From the NCBI GenBank assembly GCA_020722645.1, contig DYKL01000089.1, forward strand, positions 1 through 10,781: a DNA stretch of 10,781 nt. Direction: 5' to 3'. The notes under the pieces are model-generated. The model had not been told where the DNA came from and made no database searches. It saw nothing but the letters and a program-made list of their open reading frames with translations. Source of the stretch: Acetofilamentum sp. (lineage in GTDB: Bacteria; Bacteroidota; Bacteroidia; Bacteroidales; JAFGUD01). Below, piece by piece: positions 1 through 5,844 of the stretch (position 1 is the stretch's first letter; each line of letters begins with the position of its first letter). The position numbers and the translations under genes were made by a program.

Positions 1-56
1 TGCACTATGAACTATGCACTATGAACTATGCACTATGCACTATGCACTATGCACTT
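1..56. repeat. Heptamer tandem repeat (TGCACTA/TGAACTA), 8 units
   Basis: Eight consecutive 7-base units can be read without a gap. Units 1, 3, 5, 6 and 7 are TGCACTA, units 2 and 4 are TGAACTA, and unit 8 is TGCACTT. The array begins at base 1, so it probably continues outside the window. Its last two bases form part of the minus-strand stop codon (55-57) of the U32 gene. Because 7 is not a multiple of 3, the TAG inside each minus-strand unit falls in a different frame each time, so the array carries stops in all three minus-strand frames. No longer unit, terminal inverted repeat or open frame is visible. It looks like a simple-sequence array formed by slippage or by a dispersed intergenic repeat, not a CRISPR. 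Confidence 0.93.
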
Positions 57-1893
57 ATTGACTATACTCTGTTTTTATGTTCATTTTGCAGTTTTGACAA
101 TCAAATTCCAAAGTAAATATTTTATCTTTAAGTTTCAGGTATTTTATGTTAATATCTTGATTTTTAGTTTGATATTTCGGGCATAAATTCATATTGTATT
201 TTATGCAGGTTTTTGTTGTCATAACAATTTTGTCTGATTTATCTTGTTGTAATTCAAATGCTTTTTGAAATTCGGATACCTGATGTCTTTTGAAGAATTG
301 TTCTGCAAGTGAATTTGAAATATTTGCCCGATAATCTAATATTTTTTTATAATAATGTGTGTTATTTTTTTCTATTTGCTTTTCTTGTTTTTTATATGAA
401 GATGTAATAATATTTTCAAATTCGTCTAAAAGTGTGCGTCTGAATTGATTAATTTTTGCTGTTGCTATAAAAAAATTGTCAGATAAATTAATATCACAAT
501 TTTCGACAATAAAAAAAGTGTTGCCTGTCTTAATAAGTTGGTTTTTAATGTTTTCTGAGCTATTTTGCTCACTTTTCGATAATTCTTTTTCTGTTTCAAT
601 AATTTTGGTGTGTTTAAATATTTTATCTGTTGTTTCTACTTTTAAGAAGAAACCTTTATCTATATCACTAAAAGAGATGTTAATTTTGACAAATCTGCAA
701 TTTTCTACATGTGATAATTTTTTATAATAATCTTGATCAGCATTTCTGTATAATTTTGTTCCGTTTTCTATAAAAATGTTTTCTTTAATGAAAATTTTGT
801 TGTTTTTTGTGGTGTTTACGTTAAAACCTTTTAAACTATTGTTTTTATCTAAAAAACAAAGACCGTCAGCATTATTTATTTTAAAATTAGAGTCAATTTC
901 TATTACATTTTTATAACTTGAAACTACTTTACCGATATATTCTCCTGTTGATTTTGGTGATAATGAATTGTTTTTTTCTCTCGGATTTTTTAAATAATAT
1001 TCAGTAAAGCCACGATTAAAAGTTTTATCGGGGTTAGGCTGAAAATTAAAAATAAATGTTCCAACGGAAGTTTTTTTGTATGTACTCTTATTTTCAAGTA
1101 TTTCGTCAATTTTTTGTCTGTAAAATGCAGTTATGTTTTTGACATAGTTAATATCCTTTAATCTTCCTTCTATTTTGAATGAACTTATACCGGCTTCAAT
1201 CATATCTTTTAACGACATAGAGCGATTCATGTCTTTGAGGGATAAAATATGTTTGTCTTTGGTGATAATTTTTTTGTTTTCGTCCAAAAGCTCATATTTC
1301 AGACGACAGGCTTGAGCACATTCGCCTCTGTTTCCGCTTCGGTTGCCTAAAAAAGCACTCATATAACATTGACCGCTGTATGAAACGCACAAAGCTCCGT
1401 GAACAAAACATTCTAATTCAATATTTGTTTCTGAATTAATATGTTTAATTTCGGTCAATGATAATTCTCTTGCAAGAATTACACGCGAAAAACCGACTTT
1501 TTCAAGAAATTTGATTTTTTCGATTTCAGTATTATGTGTTTGTGTGCTTGCGTGGAGTGGGATAGGGGGCAGGTTCATCTCCAAAATTCCGAAATCCTGA
1601 ATAATTAATGCGTCTGCACCGGCTTCGTATATCTCATAAATAATTTTTTCGGCTTCATTTAGTTCATTTTCGTACAAAATTGTATTAAGAGCAACATATA
1701 CTTTTGCGTTGAATTTATGAGCATAATTGCATAGTTTTTCTATGTCTTCGATTGAGTTTCCTGCCGAAATTCTTGCACTGAATTTTGGTGCTCCTATATA
1801 AACTGCGTCTGCTCCAAAATTTATAGCTGAAACTCCTTGTTCGTAGTTTTTTGCCGGACTAAGTAATTCAATTTCTCTTTTTTTTTGAGGCAT
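55..1893 (-). CDS. U32-family protein (PrtC/RlhA/TrhP group), probable RNA hydroxylation factor
   Basis: The 612-residue product opens with the U32 N-terminus (IELLSPAKN, then GADAVYIG) and carries a full U32 signature at residues 161-179: E-x-F-x2-G-A-L-C-x4-G-x-C-x-M-S. Cys169, Cys176, Cys192 and Cys196 are placed like the iron-sulfur ligands of this family. A middle region (about 360-480) fits DUF3656, and the C-terminus adds Cys563, Cys571 and a CxxC pair (599/602). U32 proteins were once called collagenases. Characterised members include E. coli RlhA (23S rRNA C2501 hydroxylation) and TrhP (tRNA U34 hydroxylation); the length and DUF3656-like middle favour the RlhA-type branch, which is inference. 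The frame stays open up to a TTG at 1926, only 2 bases after the preceding gene, but the ATG at 1893 sits just before the conserved core and is preferred. It probably shares an mRNA with the lipoprotein gene 35 bases upstream. Confidence 0.9.
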   Translation of the reverse strand: MPQKKREIELLSPAKNYEQGVSAINFGADAVYIGAPKFSARISAGNSIEDIEKLCNYAHKFNAKVYVALNTILYENELNEAEKIIYEIYEAGADALIIQDFGILEMNLPPIPLHASTQTHNTEIEKIKFLEKVGFSRVILARELSLTEIKHINSETNIELECFVHGALCVSYSGQCYMSAFLGNRSGNRGECAQACRLKYELLDENKKIITKDKHILSLKDMNRSMSLKDMIEAGISSFKIEGRLKDINYVKNITAFYRQKIDEILENKSTYKKTSVGTFIFNFQPNPDKTFNRGFTEYYLKNPREKNNSLSPKSTGEYIGKVVSSYKNVIEIDSNFKINNADGLCFLDKNNSLKGFNVNTTKNNKIFIKENIFIENGTKLYRNADQDYYKKLSHVENCRFVKINISFSDIDKGFFLKVETTDKIFKHTKIIETEKELSKSEQNSSENIKNQLIKTGNTFFIVENCDINLSDNFFIATAKINQFRRTLLDEFENIITSSYKKQEKQIEKNNTHYYKKILDYRANISNSLAEQFFKRHQVSEFQKAFELQQDKSDKIVMTTKTCIKYNMNLCPKYQTKNQDINIKYLKLKDKIFTLEFDCQNCKMNIKTEYSQ

Positions 1894-1928
1894 TATAAAA
1901 GAATAGATTGTTCTGTTGAATTGCAAAT

Positions 1929-2495
1929 TTAAAAATTAAATCTTATAATGTATTCATTTTCAAGTTTGTATTTTTTTAAAAATTTGCTTTGTCCGACAAT
2001 TATGCTGTCAATAGCTCTTTCGTAATTGATGAAACCATTTTTGCCGAAGGGAATTATTTGGTTTAAAATTTCTTTCGATTTTTTATTGTCTGATTTTATT
2101 AGGATTTCAATCAATGGTGTAAAATCTGAATCTAAACTACTTTTTATTATATCAAATGATTTGATTATCTGTGGTTTAAATAAGTTGTCTGTTTCGTAAA
2201 ACTCATATTCCGAAAGTGTGTTTTTTCCTTCGTTTATTTTTGAATACGTTTTTTCTATGAGTTTATTCATTAATAATGTATCAAGATTATTATCAGTTTT
2301 AAATATTAAAGTTGAGTCCTCATCAAGTCTAAATTTTACAGTCAGTAAATAGTTTTCGAGGCTGTCAAGCGGGTTTTGAACACTAATAACAACTGGTGCC
2401 AAAATTTGATTATAATCTTGCGGATTTTTAATTGTTTTTGAGTTATCACAACTTACAAACAAAAGCAAAATTGAAAAAAAGATTTTTGATTTCAT
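1929..2495 (-). CDS. Small lipoprotein of unknown function
   Basis: This gene encodes 188 residues. The N-terminus is a short lipoprotein signal: Lys2 and Lys4, a hydrophobic core at 5-14, and the lipobox F-V-S-C with Cys16 as the predicted lipidated residue. Asp17 and Asn18 follow, so sorting to the outer membrane is possible but not provable. The mature part is Lys-, Asp- and Asn-rich with alternating hydrophobic stretches; I see no second membrane segment, no repeat and no catalytic motif, and I do not recognise the family. The ATG at 2495 is clear and has an A-rich leader without Shine-Dalgarno. The stop lies 35 bases before the U32 start, suggesting co-transcription. Upstream, the terminator of the PorP-like gene ends only 14 bases before this ATG, leaving little room for a separate promoter. 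Confidence 0.8.
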   Translation of the reverse strand: MKSKIFFSILLLFVSCDNSKTIKNPQDYNQILAPVVISVQNPLDSLENYLLTVKFRLDEDSTLIFKTDNNLDTLLMNKLIEKTYSKINEGKNTLSEYEFYETDNLFKPQIIKSFDIIKSSLDSDFTPLIEILIKSDNKKSKEILNQIIPFGKNGFINYERAIDSIIVGQSKFLKKYKLENEYIIRFNF

Positions 2496-2509
2496 TTTTT
2501 TATTTTTAC

Positions 2510-2533
2510 AAAAAAAAACCCGTCATTGACGGG
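2510..2533 (-). terminator. Intrinsic terminator of the PorP/SprF-like gene
   Basis: On the minus strand the perfect hairpin CCCGTCAATGACGGG (2533-2519; 6-base stem with a 3-base loop, or 7 bases around one central base) is followed at once by nine T (2518-2510). It begins 11 bases after the stop codon at 2544, the usual place for a rho-independent terminator. In the plus direction the T-run is interrupted and no plus-strand gene ends here, so it is read as a minus-strand terminator. Its T-run stops 14 bases before the next minus-strand ATG (2495). Confidence 0.88.
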
Positions 2534-2543
2534 AATAAATTTT

Positions 2544-3566
2544 TTAATAGCCAGGACAAGGCAATGGTCCGTATCGTTTTTTTGATTTTAAATCTGTATT
2601 GAATTTATATGAAATTGAAATTTCGTGAGAACCACCTGTTTTAGTAAGTAATGGACTAACTGTCAGGTCATAACTATAGCCGATTGTGAAATTGTATATT
2701 CTGTAACCGACAACAATAATAACAGCGTCAATAGAAGGAGAACTAACAATGTTCATATAAGGTAATCCTCTTACCCATAATCCGAGTGTAAAAGGTTCGT
2801 GGTCCCAGTATCCTCCAAAATCCATTTGATCTGAGTTTCCTTGTAGTCTGTAATATGCCGAAACAAAGAACCAGTCTTGGATACTGCTTGATGATCTATG
2901 TCCGTATTTGCCTTTGCTGTCTAATTTGAATTTGTATCCTGCAAAAGCGGAATATTTAACCGGTACTTTGTAATCGGGATCATAAAATGCATCAGATGGT
3001 CTGAAAAGATGATCTGCCGATAATCCAACCCAATAGCTTGGGGCATAAAATAAAATTGAAGACGTAGCATCTACATAAGTTTTTTTAACTTCTGAAGGTG
3101 GAGGTTCAATAGTCATCGGATATGGTGGACCGTCTGATGTAATTTGGTCTGCAAAAAGCAATTTGTTAAATTCAATACTCCTTTGCGACATCTTAAACTG
3201 AATACCGGGTCTGAAATATAGTTGTAAATTTTTGTTTAACAAAGCATACCATGAATACAAAACGCCTACCTCTGTACGTGCTAAATTTCCTGCTCCGGCT
3301 TGATCTCTGAGTAGTAAAACGCCAAATCCACTGCTAACTCTTGGAACATTAATATCATAAGCCATCGCATAAGTTACGAATATGCCATTAATTTTAGCCC
3401 ATTGGTCTCGGTAGTTGAAGCTAATTCTGCTACTTTCTACTGCGCCTGCAAAAGACGGAGCCAATATTGTAGGTGTTGAATAGTATTGAGAAAATTGAAT
3501 ATATTGGGCATTGATTTCGATTGCTGCAACAAAGAAGATGAGTATGAAAAATTTAATGCTTTTCAA
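2544..3566 (-). CDS. PorP/SprF-family outer-membrane protein (type IX secretion/gliding group)
   Basis: The product has 340 residues with a signal peptide at 1-20 (Lys2, Lys5, hydrophobic core, INA before Gln21). Family features follow in order: Q-x-S-Q-Y-Y (25-29), a P-x-x-AG turn (37-41), NYRDQW (51-56), G-V-L-L-L-R-D-Q-A-G-x-G (82-93), GYSYDLTVSPL (296-306), G-S-H-E-I-S-I-S-Y (312-320) and a C-terminal C-P-x-Y. The length suits PorP/SprF, a beta-barrel family; PorP of Porphyromonas and SprF of Flavobacterium serve type IX secretion, but genomes hold many paralogs, so a role in the core machine is not shown. The start appears to be TTG at 3566: no in-frame ATG lies between the upstream in-frame stop (3621-3623) and the signal peptide, and the next internal Met (68) lies beyond the conserved N-terminus. 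A terminator follows at 2510-2533. Confidence 0.9.
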   Translation of the reverse strand: MKSIKFFILIFFVAAIEINAQYIQFSQYYSTPTILAPSFAGAVESSRISFNYRDQWAKINGIFVTYAMAYDINVPRVSSGFGVLLLRDQAGAGNLARTEVGVLYSWYALLNKNLQLYFRPGIQFKMSQRSIEFNKLLFADQITSDGPPYPMTIEPPPSEVKKTYVDATSSILFYAPSYWVGLSADHLFRPSDAFYDPDYKVPVKYSAFAGYKFKLDSKGKYGHRSSSSIQDWFFVSAYYRLQGNSDQMDFGGYWDHEPFTLGLWVRGLPYMNIVSSPSIDAVIIVVGYRIYNFTIGYSYDLTVSPLLTKTGGSHEISISYKFNTDLKSKKRYGPLPCPGY

Positions 3567-3672
3567 GAAGATTCTTTTTTTAGATTTAATTAAATAACGT
3601 TGCCTTTTGTCAAATATTATTTATTGTATTAACATAAAAAATAAACAATATGAGTTTTTACAAAAAATCTGC

Positions 3673-3704
3673 CAAATATTAAAAAAAAAATACAAACAAC
3701 AAAA
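3673..3704 (-). promoter_or_regulatory. Candidate promoter for the PorP/SprF-like gene
   Basis: On the minus strand, TTTTG (3704-3700) is followed after exactly 19 bases by AATATTTG (3680-3673). Bacteroidota housekeeping promoters have a -33 TTTG/TTG and a -7 TAnnTTTG about 19 bases apart; here the -7 has one mismatch, at its first base. Transcription would start near 3666, leaving a leader of about 100 bases before the TTG start. The surrounding sequence is very AT-rich, so a chance match is possible. Confidence 0.4.
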
Positions 3705-3741
3705 TGTTTTTGACGAAAATATATTTGGTTTTTATAATTTT

Positions 3742-5577
3742 TCAGGCATATTCTTCTTCAACTTTTAAATTTTCAATTATAAAGTTCTGTCTGTCAGGTG
3801 TATTTTTGCCCATATAAAAATCTAAAAGATGATTTACTGTGTCATCTTTGTTGAGTTTTACTGTTTCCAATCTGATGTTTTCATTGATGAAATGTTTAAA
3901 TTCGTCGGGTGAAATTTCTCCCAGTCCCTTAAACCTTGTTATTTCGGCGTTTTTTCCTAATTCTTCAAGTGCAGTCTGTTTTTCTTGTTCGTTGTAACAA
4001 TACATCGTTTTTTGTTTGTTCCTCACCCTGAATAACGGTGTTTGCAGTATGTGGATATGTTCTTGTTTTATTAGTTCAGGAAAAAAATTCAGGAAAAAAG
4101 TTATTAATAATAGTCTGATATGCATTCCGTCAACATCAGCATCGGTTGCAATAACTATTTTGTTGTATCTCAGGTTATCCATTGTTTCTTCAATATCTAA
4201 TGCAGCCTGCAAAAGATTAAATTCTTCGTTTTCATAGATAACTTTTTTGGTTAATCCATAAGTATTCAATGGTTTTCCTCTGAGACTGAATACTGCTTGT
4301 GTATTGACATCTCTTGATTTTGTGATACTGCCGCTTGCAGAGTCTCCCTCAGTAATAAACAGTGTTGATTCGAATCGTCTTTCTTCATTGCTATTGAAGT
4401 GAATGTCGCAATCCCTTAATTTTTTGTTGTGCAAACTGACTTTTTTTGCTCTTAATTTTGAAATCTGTTTAATATTTGAAATTGCTTTCCTTTCTTTTTC
4501 TGATTCTTGAATTTTTCTGAGCAACATATTTGATGTTGCTTCATTTTTGTGTAAATAATTGTCCAAATGTTTCGCCAGAAAATCCAAAACATAATTTCTT
4601 ATGTTCACACCTTCAGGTGACATTTCTTTTGAGCCTAATTTTGTTTTGGTTTGAGACTCGAAAATCGGGCTTTCTATTTTGATACTGACAGCTGCAATTA
4701 TTGATGAACGAATATCATTAAAATTCAAATCTTTTTTGTAATAGTCTCTGATAACTTTGACATAAGCCTCTTTAAATGCCTGCAAGTGTGTCCCGCCTTG
4801 AACTGTATATTGTCCGTTAACAAAGCTGTAATACTCTTCGCCGTATTGAATTCCGTGTGTTATTGCAACTTCAATGTCTTCGTCTTTTAGATGGATAATA
4901 GGATATAAAATGTCTGTGCTTATTTTGTCATTCAGTAAGTCTATTAAACCTTCTTTTGAATAAATTGTCTGACCGTTGTACAAAATTTTTAAGCCTGAAT
5001 TCAAATAGGCATAAGTTTTAAGCATTTGTTCAACATAAGATTTTCTGAATCTGTAGTTTTCGAACAATGTGATATCAGGAGTAAAAATTATTTCTGTTCC
5101 GTTTTTTTCGTTTGTTGTTTCAAGCGGGTATTCCTTGATAAGAATGCCTTTTTCAAACTCAACTTTTTTCTTTTGTTGTTCTCTGAAAGCTGTAACAGTA
5201 AATTTTGATGATAAAGCATTTACTGCTTTTATCCCAACTCCGTTTAAACCTACTGATTTCTTGAATACTTTTGAATCGTATTTGGCACCGGTGTTCATTT
5301 TTGAAGCAACATCCATTACTTTTCCCAGTGGAATTCCACGACCGAAATCCCTGATTCTGATAATTTCGTCTGTAACTTCAACAATTATTTCTTTACCAAA
5401 GCCCATCATATATTCGTCGATGGAATTGTCTATTACTTCTTTTAGAAGCACATAAATACCGTCATCGGGACTTTCGCCATTGCCTAATTTTCCGATATAC
5501 ATACCGGGACGCTGACGAATATGTTCCTGCCATTCGAGAGTTTTTATGCTGTCTTCTGAATATTTTGCTGTCATCAT
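3742..5577 (-). CDS. parE: DNA topoisomerase IV subunit B
   Basis: ParE is the ATPase subunit of topoisomerase IV, which with ParC decatenates replicated chromosomes. From the ATG at 5577 the protein has 611 residues. The GHKL ATPase part shows E-V-I-D-N-S-I-D-E (Glu47, Asn51), D-F-G-R-G-I-P (Asp77), the lid G-L-N-G-V-G-I-K-A (from 110) and the transducer Q-T-K-T-K-L-G with Lys311. The TOPRIM part shows T-E-G-D-S-A (Glu410), RGKPLN and DADVDG (Asp479, 481, 483), and RFKGLGE lies near the C-terminus. Length and lack of a large insertion fit ParE, not the longer GyrB. The frame is open to a TTG at 5595, but the paired ATGs at 5577 and 5574 are better starts; AGG directly abuts the first. No parC lies in the window, and the gene downstream is unrelated. 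A perfect DnaA-box sequence lies 52 bases upstream. Confidence 0.93.
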   Translation of the reverse strand: MMTAKYSEDSIKTLEWQEHIRQRPGMYIGKLGNGESPDDGIYVLLKEVIDNSIDEYMMGFGKEIIVEVTDEIIRIRDFGRGIPLGKVMDVASKMNTGAKYDSKVFKKSVGLNGVGIKAVNALSSKFTVTAFREQQKKKVEFEKGILIKEYPLETTNEKNGTEIIFTPDITLFENYRFRKSYVEQMLKTYAYLNSGLKILYNGQTIYSKEGLIDLLNDKISTDILYPIIHLKDEDIEVAITHGIQYGEEYYSFVNGQYTVQGGTHLQAFKEAYVKVIRDYYKKDLNFNDIRSSIIAAVSIKIESPIFESQTKTKLGSKEMSPEGVNIRNYVLDFLAKHLDNYLHKNEATSNMLLRKIQESEKERKAISNIKQISKLRAKKVSLHNKKLRDCDIHFNSNEERRFESTLFITEGDSASGSITKSRDVNTQAVFSLRGKPLNTYGLTKKVIYENEEFNLLQAALDIEETMDNLRYNKIVIATDADVDGMHIRLLLITFFLNFFPELIKQEHIHILQTPLFRVRNKQKTMYCYNEQEKQTALEELGKNAEITRFKGLGEISPDEFKHFINENIRLETVKLNKDDTVNHLLDFYMGKNTPDRQNFIIENLKVEEEYA

Positions 5578-5629
5578 CCTAAAAATTTTACGCAAAAGAA
5601 ATAAAAAAAAATTAAATATTAAAAATCAG

Positions 5630-5638
5630 TTATCCACA
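5630..5638 (+). promoter_or_regulatory. Perfect DnaA-box sequence (TTATCCACA) upstream of parE
   Basis: TTATCCACA is an exact match to the consensus DnaA box TTATNCACA. It lies in the AT-rich divergent gap, 52 bases before the parE ATG. I found no second match in this gap, so it does not look like a replication origin, which normally has a cluster. It could mark DnaA control of parE or be coincidental. The sequence match is certain; the function is not. Confidence 0.4.
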
Positions 5639-5667
5639 TTTTTTTAAACATTCCCGTCAAAAAATAG

Positions 5668-5697
5668 TTTGTGTGATATTTATTTTTGTTATTTTTG
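5668..5697 (+). promoter_or_regulatory. Candidate promoter for the OmpA-like/glycosyltransferase pair
   Basis: TTTG at 5668-5671 is followed after 18 bases by TATTTTTG (5690-5697), a perfect match to the Bacteroidota -7 element TAnnTTTG. A second perfect TATTTTTG lies at 5681-5688, just upstream, but has no -33 partner at the right distance. Transcription would begin near 5704 and leave a leader of about 140 bases before the ATG at 5845. No Shine-Dalgarno sequence precedes that ATG, as is usual in this phylum. Confidence 0.42.
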
Positions 5698-5764
5698 TTT
5701 AATTTTTAATAACTTATAAATTTTCAGTAAAGATTATAATACTGTTAATCAGGTGATTATTTGT

Positions 5765-5786
5765 TGTTTATATATAAAAATAAACA
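5765..5786. promoter_or_regulatory. Inverted repeat TGTTTAT-N8-ATAAACA (possible operator or leader hairpin)
   Basis: TGTTTAT (5765-5771) and ATAAACA (5780-5786) form perfect 7-base arms around an 8-base spacer, 22 bases in all. The site lies about 60 bases before the OmpA-like ATG, inside the predicted leader. A weaker inverted repeat, TTTAC-N5-GTAAA, follows at 5795-5809. The size suits a dimeric regulator, but in sequence this AT-rich such arms also arise by chance, and I cannot assign a regulator. Confidence 0.22.
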
Positions 5787-5844
5787 TATAAATTTTTACT
5801 TTTTGTAAACAATAATTTTAATAATATATAAAAAAAATCAAATT

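Noticed and set aside
1..56. CRISPR array
   Set aside because: Units are 7 bases long and directly joined, with no spacers.
476..727. Plus-strand open frame of 83 codons inside the U32 gene
   Set aside because: It lies wholly within a well-supported gene on the other strand, and its hydrophobic, Phe/Ser/Leu-rich product is what reverse reading of an AT-rich gene gives.
3611..3618. Second -7-like AATATTTG on the minus strand closer to the PorP-like start
   Set aside because: It has no -33 element at 17-21 bases and carries the same mismatch as the better-supported upstream candidate.
3635..3647. Shared AAAAATAAACA upstream of the PorP-like gene and again at 5776-5786 upstream of the OmpA-like gene as a common operator
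   Set aside because: The shared string is almost all A/T, so a chance match is likely, and its positions relative to the two candidate promoters differ.
4016..5455. Plus-strand open frames at 4016-4237, 5026-5208 and 5069-5455
   Set aside because: All are antisense to conserved parE motifs; two of them overlap each other, and none shows a domain or leader of its own.
5654..5660. CCCGTCA similar to one arm of the terminator at 2519-2533
   Set aside because: No matching second arm or T-run follows, so it cannot form a terminator.
5578..5844. Replication origin in the AT-rich divergent gap
   Set aside because: Only one perfect DnaA box is present and no repeated 13-mer unwinding elements stand out; AT-richness is general in this genome.
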